DNA from: Helicoverpa zea | Taxonomy: Eukaryota; Arthropoda; Insecta; Lepidoptera; Noctuidae | DNA length: 64,000 bases | Reading direction: 5' to 3' | Assembly (NCBI RefSeq): GCF_022581195.2 | Contig: NC_061480.1 | Location: 2,604,001 to 2,668,000, forward strand | Shown: positions 28,190 to 41,400 of the stretch, piece by piece | How the letters are laid out: every line of letters starts with the position of its first letter | How positions within the stretch are numbered: position 1 is the first letter of the stretch | The notes under the pieces: generated by a model | Database searches by the model: none | Seen by the model: only the letters and a program-made list of their open reading frames with translations | What the model was told of the DNA's origin: nothing | Position numbers and translations under genes: made by a program

Positions 28190-28496
28190 TTTATTATTGA
28201 AGTTCATTTAAAGACTTATTAAAGCATATTTTATCTAGCAGTGGGCAGGTATACCTATTTAAGTTAAAGAAATAGTAGTATTACCCACGTTGCAAGTTAT
28301 TTTAAATGATTTCTACATTTTTTTATGAAATAATTTTAATACATGAAGTATTTACTTAAGTTTAGGTGGTTTTACTTAGTATTCTTTTGTTTTTTGTTTG
28401 TAAAATAATTAATCACAAATTATGGGGAAACGATATAATTATTATGATTGTCTTGATTATAAATTGAATTATGTTGATACATATTTTTTATTTACC

Positions 28497-28502
28497 AATA
28501 AA
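28497..28502 (+). terminator. Poly(A) signal of the acidic gene
   Basis: AATAAA 308 bp after the stop codon, followed by a T/G-rich stretch. It is the first good signal downstream. Confidence 0.6.
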
Positions 28503-29351
28503 TCTTTTGTTTCAATACCAATTGCATTTTTTATTTATAGAGCCGTAGACACCTTACTCGTTACTTAGAGCTTTTCATGTATTGTAGTACTGTAAGCAGA
28601 CCAAAATTTTTAAGGTAAGTTAGTATTTGAACCTAAAACGGTGATTAAAATAATGTGGCAGGCAGTAGATGGATGCCTCTTACCAACACCAGAGTGTTAT
28701 TGTGTAACTAATCTTGTACCATGTTTATGTCCTAGGTACCTCTCCACAGAACCTAGTACCTTGGCACAATTGCACAAAGGCTAGAAGGCCATGCCATTAA
28801 AAATTAAAAAAAAAACCTAGTACCTTCGGGGATATTTAATTAGGTAATAAACAATAAAAATGTTACCACTCCTCTGCCTACCGCATTCTAGTAAAAGCAA
28901 TCAGGTGATCTATGTTTAGGCTGACAATGGTACAGCAGGAGTATAGATGCTTTTTACTATTTTTGTACTTTAACATGTTTGCAAGTCTTCACAAGTCTTC
29001 ACAGAGGTTCAATGATTTTAATAAGTTTGCTTGAATATGCTAAAATGGCTAAAATACATGTGCTCTATAGTATGAACTGCGCAGGTGGTTAATCTTTTTA
29101 TACGAGAACAGCCGCCGTGGCCGATAATCGGCCAGGAGGATATGCTTAAAATATAATAAACTTTTAATATGGAATGCCGTCATCACATTTTTTTTGACAT
29201 ATGACAAGTACATTTGACAACGTCAAAGTGAGGTTATGTTGTCAAATTTGTGAACTACTTATATTATTTATAGCGTTATTTTTCTGTATTATTGCATGAA
29301 TTTACATTAAAACTTTAATAAAAGTAGTACTTAACAGTGCAGTTAGTCAAA
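28503..29351. other. Intergenic region with the presumed eIF2B beta promoter
   Basis: A SINE-B scrap is at 29075-29145. The last 130 bp before the start codon are AT-rich without a clear TATA box. AACAGTGCAGTTAGTC just upstream of the ATG could hold the initiator. No other feature is seen. Confidence 0.4.
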
Positions 29352-29437
29352 ATGACCCCATCAAAATGCCCTGTGAAGGAATTAGACGAGAAATACGTCA
29401 AGTTAATTGGCAAATTCGTCTCTGACATTAGAAATGG
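29352..29437 (+). CDS. eIF2B2: eIF2B beta exon 1
   Basis: 86 nt, start codon in a favourable AAA-ATG context, ends in phase 2 at ATGG|GTATGT. Encodes MTPSKCPVKELDEKYVKLIG at its start. Confidence 0.88.
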
Positions 29438-32400
29438 GTATGTTGTATTATCATTCTATTTTTACAAAAATATTGGAATTAAACCCATCTTATCAATTAA
29501 AATCTCTTCTAAAAGCTAGTTAGTTTATAGTAGAATTCTCATAAAGTTAAAGTTTGCAATATTTGTGTCAGAAACTCGAAATATACTAAGTTTTTTCAAA
29601 TGTCTCGTATTGCATCAGATTTCAACTATTCAATGTGTCAACAAGCTAATACCTACTCTATACCATACTATAGATAACATTGTTATATTCTTATAAGTAA
29701 ACATATGTATTTATACATTCTATAAATTATTATGTTCCATATGGCTAATAAGGCTAAATTGAAACAAACTTAAGGGCCAAACTGAACGGATTTGATAAAT
29801 TCTTTCACTGTTGGAAAGCTACACTATCCCTGAGTAACAGTAAAGTAGGCTATGATATCCCAGAACGGGCAATCGTTCCCACAGGACGCAGGTAAACCTG
29901 CGAGAAACAGTTACTCAATCGTAAAATAAATATTTATTAATATTCAAATTCATATTTTTTATTTGCATTCCACAATGTATAAAGTAGGTGTTACAATTTG
30001 GCTTAGAGCTAGGTACAATTGTGGACCCTAAAATAATAATTATTCAATCTATAGAAAAAAATATATAAAAATCCAACAATTGACCATTACCATAATATTT
30101 AAAAGCATTATCCAATCAAAAGCTAGCCGTCTCATTGAACATCTATTTATACCATTTGATTATAATATTTACCTAGAAATGGAATACTTCTTACTATAAA
30201 TTCAAATATTTTATTTCGGAATTCTCAATATGCATAGTGTGTGGTGTTAATAAACACAAAAGTTATTAAAAATATCTATAATTTTCAGGAAGTTACGAGG
30301 CACAAATAACATTGCTTTGGCAATGGTCACTTTATTGGAGACTATTATAACAGATTCTCAGAATGCTACAGCATTGTAAGTATTTCAACAGTCTATCTGT
30401 CTTATTTCTATGTCATCATCAGCTTCTGCCAAGCCTTTTCCAACCATTTTGGGGTCGGCTTTCAGTTTAACCGGATGCAGCTGAATGTGTGCCATCATAA
30501 GCTATTAACATAAGCTATATTAGAAATTAGAAGTATAAAGCTGAAGCTATTTCTCAGAACCTGGTCCTTGTTCTCATCAATATTACAAAAGGACAGTACC
30601 CCTAAAATGCCCGCCTTTCACCACTGTCTAGTGCTAAGGGTGGGAAGAAGAAGCTGTGAACAAACTTTCCAGCAACACAGCTGTCTATTACAGTATACAG
30701 CATGCAAGCAGTTAGACTGGGAGTCAACCCCAATATAGTTGAGAAAAGGCTAGATCTCTGTCACCAATTTAATTTGATTTTAATTTTATTTAATTGACTA
30801 AGCCTACATTTCTATAGTTTATTTTTATTGGTAATTTTTATTGTTTTTATTTTAATAGATTGCAAACATTGTTATATGTGTCAATTTAAATTTAATTAAC
30901 AATATTGTAACAATATGGGTTATGATTACCTGAAATAAATGTATTTTATTTTTTTATTTAAAGACCTACAAAACTTTGGCATACTATCATCATTTTTGTC
31001 CATTCCAGTGAACTCTGTGGCACAGTCCGTGCAGTTGGACGTCACGTATCTTCAGCATTACCACATGAGCTGGTTGCCGCTAATGTGGCCCGGAGAGTGT
31101 TGAGAGCTATCCGGGATGAGAACAGGGCTCATGCTAATCAGGTGGGGCTATATATTTCCTTATGTACACTATGTACACTATGTATTCTTATGTATGCTCT
31201 AAGAACTCCCCTATGTATTTCCTTATAATATGTACACTCTATGAATTCCCCTATGTATTACCTGATGAACGCTATATGTACTCCCCTATGTATTTCCCTA
31301 TGTACACTCTATGTACTCCCCTATGTTTTTCCTTATGTACACTCTATATAGTCACCTATTTATTTCCTTATGTACATTATGTACTTCCCTATGTACACTC
31401 TATGTACTCCCCTATGTTTTTCCTTATGTACACTCTATGTACTCCCCTATGTACATTCAGTCACCTATGTATTTCCTTATGTACATTATGTACTTCCCTA
31501 TGTACACTCTATGTACTCCCCTATGTCTTTCCTTATGTAGACTCTATGTACTCCCCTATGTGCACTCTATGTAGTCACCTATATATTTCCTTATGTACAT
31601 TATGTACTTCCCTATGTACATTCTATGTACTCCCATATATATTTCCTTATGTACGCTCTATGTACTCCCCTATGTATTTCCTTATGTACACTCTATGTAC
31701 TCCCCTATGTACACTCTATGTACTCCCCTATGTACACTCTATGTACTCCCCTATGTACACTCTATGTACTCCCCTATGTACACTCTATGTACTCCCCTAT
31801 GTACACTCTATGTACTCCCATATGTATTTAATTATGTACACTCTATGAACAAAAATATTGTACCAAACAAAATACAATAAAATGAAGTGAACAAAATTTA
31901 TACTAAAATAAAATACTATAATATTCTTTAAAAGTCTTTTTAAAACATTACAGAGTATAGAAGGATCTGGGGAGAGTCTCCAACGCCTGGTGCTGGCCGC
32001 TGGCTCCCGTCGTGCCACCCTGGGTGCTGCACAGCATGACTTGAGGGAACCATTGAGAGACCATATTGCTGAGGTAAGGTATTCATATATTGTGGTATAC
32101 TTTGATTACTTTGATGTGGTGGTAAAGACGAAATGTGTAAATTATTGTGTTGGAAAAACGTCTACTATATTGTTTTTATTTATTTATTTATACAAAAACA
32201 TCATCACTATCATTACATGTTTCCCTAATTCAATAGTGTGGTACAAAATTATAATATTGTCATTGGCAAACTACCATCATTGTGATTTTGGGAACTCATT
32301 CATTGTGATTTTATATGGGCACAGACAAAAACAGACACAAATAGCAATCGTTATTATTATTTGTAATATGTACATCTTTTTTGCGTGGCAACCTAGCTCT

Positions 32401-35400
32401 TAGCCTCTTGAACAAATGAATCGATTTGTATATTTTTTGAATTAAAACTGTTTATCGCAATTAGTTGAAGTTTCATGTTATGAATTATGGAATCAGGCGC
32501 TACTTTGCGGAAATCCATGACCATGTGAGAGTAGTACTGCCAGTTTTTGGCCTGCTTTCTGAGGAATAATCTTCCAGCATCTAGATAAAAGTAATCTACC
32601 TACGATTCCGATGTCTAAGCTATATCACTGCCAAGTTTTATCCAAATCCATTGAGCCCTTCATACCACACAAACACCTGTAAAGTGTGATATTAACAACT
32701 TATTTTTCTCCCATCACAGCTCCGAGGTGAAATAGAATCCAGCATATCGTCAATCTGCAGCCAAGCTCGAGAGCACGTCCACGCAGACGAGCTGATCCTG
32801 ACTTGCGGAGGCAGCGTGGTGGCTGAGCGGTTCCTCAGGGCTGCAGCACCCAGGAACTACAAGCTCATACTGGCCACAGGGCCCGACACCACACAGGTAG
32901 ACTAGGCGTTTCACTGTTTGGCTAGCCATTTACAATTTGGCTAGGCGTTTTATTGTCAGGCTAGCCGTTTAATAGGGTATTTTTTTTACGATTGCAAAAA
33001 TTATCAAATGACCCCTCCCGCTGTGAGTTAGCAGCGGTGAGGGAGTGTCAGACTTACTGACTAAACACCGTCGTGTTCCGTCGTAGGCCGCCTATGTACC
33101 AGCGCCGCGGTAATGAGCGCGAATAATACCGCAGCCCCGATTTAATAGGGTCTCGGAATAGGATTACAATCTGCCTAGTCATTTAACACTCTGCCTAGTC
33201 GTTTTACAATAATTGTAAATTGTTGTCCAATAATTGGACTAGCCACTTAAATATTTGGCTAGTATTACCGACAGTGTTCTTGAAACCGAGCTACAGTCAC
33301 GTCTGTTGGCGTTTTATAATCTGGCTAGCCGTTTCCAAAGTGACTTTAGACCAGAATCCAAACACGCTGAGTGGCTACTGGGTACACTACACAGGTGATA
33401 TTTAGTTAGGCATTTTATCATCTGCCTAGACGCAGGGTCTTGGTATAGGATCCAGTCACGTTAGGATGGTATTTTACGATCTGTCTAGCCGTTCGACAAT
33501 TTTACAATTGGGCTAGACATTTACCCTATAGTTGATCCTGAAATACGGAACCAGCCTAGTGTTCCTCGCTGCCCCGGGCCCATCACCATGCCGTTGTACG
33601 AATTGGCTAGGCTTTTTACAATCTGCCTAGCTGTTTTACAATCTGTCTAGCGGTTTTACAATCTGTCTAGCCGTTTATAAAGCGTCTTCGAACCAGGCTC
33701 CAGTCTCACTAGAATAGCGTTTTTCAATTTTGCCTAGCTGTCTTAGTATCTGGCAACCCTTTTTACACGGTATCTTGGAGCCTAGATACAATCACGCTTG
33801 GATGGTCTTTCACTATCTGTCTATTCGTTTTATATTCATATTTATTTACATACCATAATGTTACAAGGGGCTTAAAGCTAGGTACATAATTATGGACCCT
33901 GTTAGGGCAAGTTTAATTACATACAATGTAGATACAATAGTAGATAAATGTTTTTTTTTTAAACCATTATTTTGTTAGTTATTCATTCGACTATCTTTAT
34001 TTCGTCAAGGTATTCTTTAACGCTATAGTAGCATTTGCTTAGGAGAAGTTTTTTCATCATCATCATCATCATCATCAGCCTATCGCAGTCCACTGCTGGA
34101 CATAGGCCTCTCCAAGTGCACGCCACTGAGATCGATTTGTTTGCAAATATTGTGTCTTTTTTTCATTTCTTAGTGTTTAAGGTAGTTTATTGCAGTGGCG
34201 AGGCGTCCTTATAAGCCGATTCCCATCGGCTTCCCTTTCGAATTTCAAGAAAGAAGCATAGGTATAAGTTATAATATAGGTATAGGTATAATTAATATAA
34301 TCATTTAAACCACACAATTTAAATATGTAGGTATAACAAAACGCCTACCACCGTAAAAAAATTGTCTATAAATTACTTGAAACATTTTGCTCCTACTAAA
34401 CAAGCCGCGGCTTCCTCCTCCACAAGCGCGGATCCAGCCCTCAAAAAAGGTTGTGGTCACAGCTACTAGAAAATCGGAACTAGAAGCGGCTACTAGAAAA
34501 GTAAAAGTCGGAGCATAAACATGCTCATTAAAAATTATGCAAGTCGTTTATGAACTTTTGAATGAAATTATTTCCTTTTTTCTGAGCATCAGGACTTTGG
34601 CATTAGGAATGAAAATAAACTTAGGAGGAAGTTGGACCCTTTGATAAAAAAAAATTGTTTCGATCCAAACCTATTTCAATCAATAACTTCTAGTAGCCAG
34701 TAAGCCAATATAGGGAGGGTTTGACGCATTTGGTGCACTTCTCAACTACCAGTGGCGGCATAGCATCGGGTGGCAACCCGGGCTGCAACCTATTGAGCAC
34801 CCCAAAAAAAAAAACGACAAAATAAAATTACGAACCAATCTAATAATGCTAAAAAAAACGTTTTTTTTTTTTAATATATCTCAACTCATATTATGCTCAC
34901 TATCAGTTTCGTCTCTAGCTTATGTACCGGGTGCAATCATTACTAAAGCACCCCTATGTATGGAAAGATTGTGAGTAGTTTTGTTTTTTGCGCGAGCGTA
35001 GCAAGCCGGAACATTTATTAGATTTCGTCGTAGTTACCAAGTTATAAAACCAAAAGCAAAGACGTGGTACAAAACCGTATAAATTTGCGCGAGCGTAGCG
35101 AGCGCAAAATTTTGGAGTCTTGGGACACGAAATCACAGAAACAAGTAAAAAACATCCACTGCTAAGTGAAAAAACCGCGAGCGTAGCGAGCGCGAGATTT
35201 TTTGAGTTTTGGTACTGTTTTGTACAAAAAAATGTAAAATAGTGACTATTGTAAATAATAATAATTTTATTGTAATAGACAGCTGTGTTGCTTGTTAACC
35301 AGAAAGTCCTGAAAGAGGGCGTTATGGGGGTGCTATCTTTTTCTACTTTCAATTTTAACTTAAACTAATCTAACGTTTTCGACATTGGACACTTAAACCA

Positions 35401-38400
35401 ACGCAAAGGGAAAAAGCCGCGAGCGTAGCGAGCGCGTTTTTTTTTGAGTTTTGGGACACAAAAGTACCTCAAAAACTAAAGCTGTAAGAAAAAAAATATG
35501 GTGATCTCGAATTAGTAAACAACAGTCATAAAATTAAATGCAACAAAAAAAAGTATTATTTTGTTCCCTAGTGTTATCATCAGCCTATCGATTTAAAAAA
35601 ACCGTAAAAGTGTGATGTCATAAGTCTAGGTAATAAGGTTGTGGGCATGCCCATCGTGCCCACAACGGTGGATCCGCCCTTGCTCCTCCATACAAAACTA
35701 CGCTTGCGTGACGTCATCCACGCCGCGCCGCGCGATGTTCGCGGCATATGGGCGAGCGGTAAGCCGGCTCACGTAGCGGGTTCCAGCCAATCAAAACTCG
35801 CGAGTGAACGAGAAAGAACGCGTCAAGAGTAGAGTAGCTATATCTGTGTACGCGCGAGTGACAGCGCTTAACTTAAACTCTCAAATATGTAAACAAACAA
35901 ATCAGACAAATTCACTCTCATTCTTCTTATTTTGTTTTAGATAATACCATTAACAATTTGTTCTTTGTACTACTTAATTGAATTTATTAGTGTGTGTATC
36001 ATTTAGAAATAACATAGTTCGTGTGTGTACAATATTTTATGTTAGTTTAAGTGTTTTAGTTACATTATGTTAACATAGATGGCGTTGTGCATTTTTATGC
36101 AAATCCTGAATCGCGGTGTTAAGATTCTCCGCGATTTAATGACCCTACTTGGGAATTGAAAAGGAGAATGCCCGTTTTGTTAGGAGATTTGGGCCCCCAG
36201 AAAAAAATTGCGTGCCATGGTGGTTTTAACTTTATTTTGAAGAACGACAATTACCTTTTCAGACCCTGAAAACAATTTATAATTTTTTACCCTAGTTTCC
36301 GAGAATTATTGATTTTTTTCTGATGAAGAATTGAGGTTATTAGACAATATTTTTTCAAAAACAATTTGCGTTAAAACAATAAAATATTTTTAGTATTAAT
36401 ATTGATTCCCAAATGAAATAAAAACATCAGATATCATCTTTTCTTGCTAAATAATATGTTAAACTGTTTATCTTGCAGTCAGCGGAAGTAGGTTTTGCTG
36501 GCACCAGTAGAAATAAATATACTTAGGGCTAAATTGGTTGGAGGAGCATGTGGCTACGTTACAACAACCACAAGGAGATATCTTAAGTTAAGCTACTTGG
36601 TCAGATTGCACTTGGGTGACCATCCATTACAAACTTCAGCTGGGTGGCTGCTAGTACTTACATTTAAACTGCTGATTCTGGGTGCATTATTTATACTTGT
36701 TATGAGTAGCTAGAATCCAGCAAGTGTGACAACCACTTACCAGGAGGTAACATGTTATAACCCAGTGTATCGGGTATGGAGGTCAGATGGGCAATCACTC
36801 TTTGAGCAATACTGTATTCAGCTGCATCGGTTAGACTAAAAGCCGACCCCAAGATTGTTGGCAAACTGGTAGGTACCTAGTATATACGAGTATGTATGAC
36901 ATATATGACAGCATCTCCTGCAAGCGACATAGTAAAATCACTGCCCTGCTACTTAGTAAGATCGCTGTGCCATCTATGATTAGTTGTAGTTTATTTTAGA
37001 AAGGGCTTAATTATAAAGGAGTTTAAAATATAGTAAATGCTATACAGATGTTTAATAAGAAAAAACACAACCAATTAAAATAATAGACATTTATTCTTCA
37101 AGGAATATGTTGTCTAGAAATTGTGCTGGAGCGCTTATATCATTAAAGCGGTGGCAGTGGTGGTGGTACAGGAATCATCATATCTGTAATTATGTTTCCA
37201 TCCATGATACCAGTCTCCGGTGCAGACTCCACAGTGTGTTGGCTACTGCCAGCAACGGGTTGCCTCCGGACTTGTCTTGATGCAGCCGCCCAACAAGGAA
37301 CACAAACTCGTTCCAAATGCAACACCTAATAACAAAAATATTATATTTAGATACTTGATATTCATTAATATTTAATTAGTTCAACACACACATACATATG
37401 CATTCATACATTAAGTTTAAATAAATAAGAATAAACACTTACGTGATGTACTGGTGTCCATCTTAGTATAACATTCCTTTGAGGAACTATCTTGACTGAC
37501 TCTATGAGTTCTGCGACTTGCTGTTGACAAGCCACATGCGTAGCATATGTTTAGGTGTCCACGAGCAGGGGATACAAGTGACAGATTTGAGTTAGATGCT
37601 GTCTGGTTTTGTAATAATACAAAACATTTCACACACAGGATATCATCAGAAGATATCTGGAAAAAATGACAAAATAAAATGTAAGGTAGTTTAGAGACGT
37701 GTGAAATCCACAAACATAATAAAACAAACTTACCAATGTAGGTGTTTAGAAGGATAAGCATTGGTTCATCTATTTCTTCAATTTAACGTCTACGAAGATT
37801 AGGCCCTATACGTAAAGAGAAATTAACACACTGGCGAGACAAAGAGTAGTTTACTCGACTTCTACCAGGTGCAGACATTTTTCCGGAGTAAAACAACAAT
37901 ATCACTAAAAACAAGAGTCCAATGCTCACGAGTCAATGTGCTCACTTATCATTAAGAAAAGAGTCCAATATCTAAAAAAAACCACTGGAGGCACGAAAAC
38001 GATTAGCTCGACAGTTTTTACGCAAATTGTAACTATCAGAAGCAAATACGGAGGAATAAATTCAACTCTACGCATAACAACCGGCACGAAAACAATTTGA
38101 ATGACGTATTGATTTGACAGATAGACTCGCGTTCCGAGTAGATGTTACCATGTTAAATATTTTGTTAATCGATTTTCTAAATCGATTTGTTATAAATAAT
38201 ATCATTTACTAATTATTGTGTTATTGTTGTATTCCATGTATGGTGTTAGGTGTAACCGTTTTATAGATATAGTTCAGTGGTGACTTTTGTTAGTGTTGAT
38301 ATTTTATTGTTTGTGCAACAGTTATAAACAGTTTTTCTTTCTTCTTTTCTTGTTTACTATTTACGAGTGCATACTTAATATACATACTTGTACATTTTGA

Positions 38401-41400
38401 TATAAGAGAAAAATGCTATATATTATATCGATATTTTCAATCGATCACCTCGTTCATTTAAATGAGATAGTCTGTCGTCTACCTGGCAACATTCACGTTA
38501 AGTTTTAATGGCGGAACTAGCTTAGATTCAATAAAATAAATATTAATTATGTTTTTCAATGCTAGGGTACAAGAAATTCTGAAAAAAAATAGTTAGTTTT
38601 ATAAAATTAGGACTTGATTTTTAATAATAAAATATTCTTGACACTCTATCACAAATAAGGGGCCCAACGGGTGGCAATGTCCTTTTTGTGTTCACCAAGT
38701 ACATAATTTTGATTAAGTAGTTGGCAGTATCATTACTTCCTACTTATCCCCGCAATCGCACTGTGACCTGGTACTCAGTACAAGTACAGTGTGTGTAGTG
38801 AAAAAAATAGAGGTTAGGTTAGACAGTTTGCATCAGGTTTCTTTTTAGTGTACCTACTTTTAAAACTTAACTAGGATAGCATTTATCGCATTAGACTGTT
38901 TTCCGATCAGACAGATTATTTACTTTAGGAAGGAACTTATTTTTCAAGGTTAAGTTTTGAGAATAAAAACGTGTTATAAAACTCGGGCACGCCGCTCGGG
39001 TGAATTACCCACCAATAATATATGTCAATATTAAAATTTCTAACGTCCTGACGGATTTATGAAACACATACCTACGATAACAATGGCTAACAGGCCGTTG
39101 TAAATTAAATACTTAAAAGGTATTGTTTCTAGTGCCAACTTTTCTCAGATTCTAGTAGTTAATATACCTAACTAAAGATAATAAAGTTTTATAGATATTA
39201 ATAATCTGCCGAATTCCTCGAGAAAACATGTTCAAACTATCGGTCTCTCAGTCAGTGCTAAAAGGTGGACTGAGAAATTACCTCCATTACCTCTCCCCCC
39301 CATCCCTGAGTACCTCCCCCCCCCCAGTTTTTTTTTGCTGCGGCTTCCCTATTTCATTAAACCACCCTTCGCCACTGGTTTATTGTATATTTTTTTACGA
39401 TCTGTCTAGCCACTTCATCATCTGGCTAGCTGTTCTAACGTAAAATGTTGTATATTACAGAGTCACGCGATGGCGAATCGTCTGAGTGCGGCCGGAGTGC
39501 CCGTCACTGTGATCGGCTCCGAAGCTATATATGCTGTCATGTCCAGAGTTAATAAGGTTAGTAATTTATTTACAATATATTATAAAAATACTTGTGAACC
39601 CGCATCCCATGGACACTACTGCCCGTACCGGGATAAAATATAGCCTATGTTACTCGGGAAGAGTGTAGTTTCCGAACACTTAATTTTTTGAATCGGTTCA
39701 GTAATTTTGGAGCCTCTAGTAGGGTACAAACAAACAATTTTCTCCTGTTTATTATTTTAGAGTTCAGTATAGATTATAAAGATTTCTTTTTATTTTTTGT
39801 TGCGCTAAAAGGCACCGAACAGGCAGCAGTTCCCATGGGACGCGGGTGAAACCACGGGAAAATGGCTAGCATTGAAGAAAACGACGTGTTTGTTTATTTG
39901 ACTTGTAATGGTACTGAATGTATTCAAAGAGAACACAAAGTCACAAATAAAATACATGAAATTTAAAACACTTGGTGGCGCTGGGTGTACCACTTACATT
40001 TATTACCCACTTCCTATTACTCTCCCTATAGGGATAAAATATAGCTATGTTACTTGCTTTCTAAGTGTATCTTTTTCAACTAAACAAAACTACAAAGTCT
40101 TTATAATGTTAGGATAGAATAGATGATACATCCTTAAGAGCGCTATTACAAAATCGAATCGCTCAGGTTTAGGTAAATTAGACGATAGCCGGCAGCACTT
40201 GCGCGCGTGTGCGTCTAGTGAAATACGCAACGCACACCTGCGGACCGCTACGCGGCACAAACAAACTTGAGACTTTGCCACTTTTATTTTCGAAATAGTT
40301 TATTGGTTTTATATTTTATGAAATATTATTTGTACCGATGAATTTTATAACCTAGAATAGCTCGATTGAGTTACAATAAACAAATAACCGTTTACAATTT
40401 TTAAATTATTTAATCGACAACCAAACTTTTCACCATGTTTATCAATTAGGTATAAGTAATTGATTTATAAAAAACTAATAATTCGTCTTCCATGTATTGT
40501 ATCTTCATTTTCCTGCAACAATGAAAACTAGGAATGTAAATAGTTTATTAAAACAAATATGTCTGTTGCGAGTGACAAAAAATACTTACCATATTATTTG
40601 TACTGGTATCCGATTGAGTTTGATAATCTGAATTAAATATGCTTTCATTATCCTGCAAGAATCAAAGATATCCAATAATATTATTATGCAACAGCGAAAC
40701 TAACGACGATGACATTTACGTACATATTTCTATATAACCAACATCAAAAAAAGAGAACCCAATCTATAACATTTTCGCATTAGAATATCATGGGCTAATA
40801 CTTATGTATATTACATTTCAATCAGATCATTATAACTAATAAATAAAATAAAAACTCACTAGTATCAAAACGTGTTAGATGCGTAGGTTGCGCTATATTT
40901 TTCGAACTCCGGCGAGTTTACGCGACGCAACAGCGAGCGATACGTCCCTACTCGGTAAGCGCTTGGCGCTGACTAAAGTTGAACATTTTTTCGGTATGGC
41001 ATCTCGCAGTTCAGCCTAGGAGGCCGTGTACTGCTTAACCGGACTTTTCCCTGTGGATGCCTAGAATTTAAGGCCTCCAGCCAGGGGCACAAAAGTTGAA
41101 CACCGCGCGTCACAAGATTTATATTGATTCTTTGCATTGCAAACAAAAATTATTTTAAAATATTGTTTTACTTTTAAATAGGCCATTTTTTTTTCAAGCT
41201 TTATAACAATACCACCTTAATTATTAAATATTTTTTATTTGAATTTGGATTATACTTTCATAGATAAAAAATATAGTTTTGTACGGAAAATTGTCAGTAA
41301 CTCTCAGTTTTATAGAATTATTTTTGGTGTATTACTGTATGAATTGTAATAAATTGGTTTAAGCAAGCACAAGTACAAGATATATGTTAACGATGGAATT

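Noticed and set aside
31150..31860. CRISPR-like array
   Set aside because: Units are directly adjacent with no unique spacers, and the context is an animal intron.
31162..31880. Long open frames (up to 228 codons) across the TATGTAC repeat
   Set aside because: All are reading frames of a 23-bp minisatellite. They lie within an intron between two good eIF2B beta exons and have no family features.
35641..35832. Short plus-strand frame in the CpG-rich island
   Set aside because: High GC content lowers stop frequency. There is no resemblance to a protein family and no splice sites fitting a transcript.
36495..36713. 72-codon hydrophobic plus-strand frame
   Set aside because: It precedes a SINE fragment and has no homology I can recognise. 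Chance is likely.
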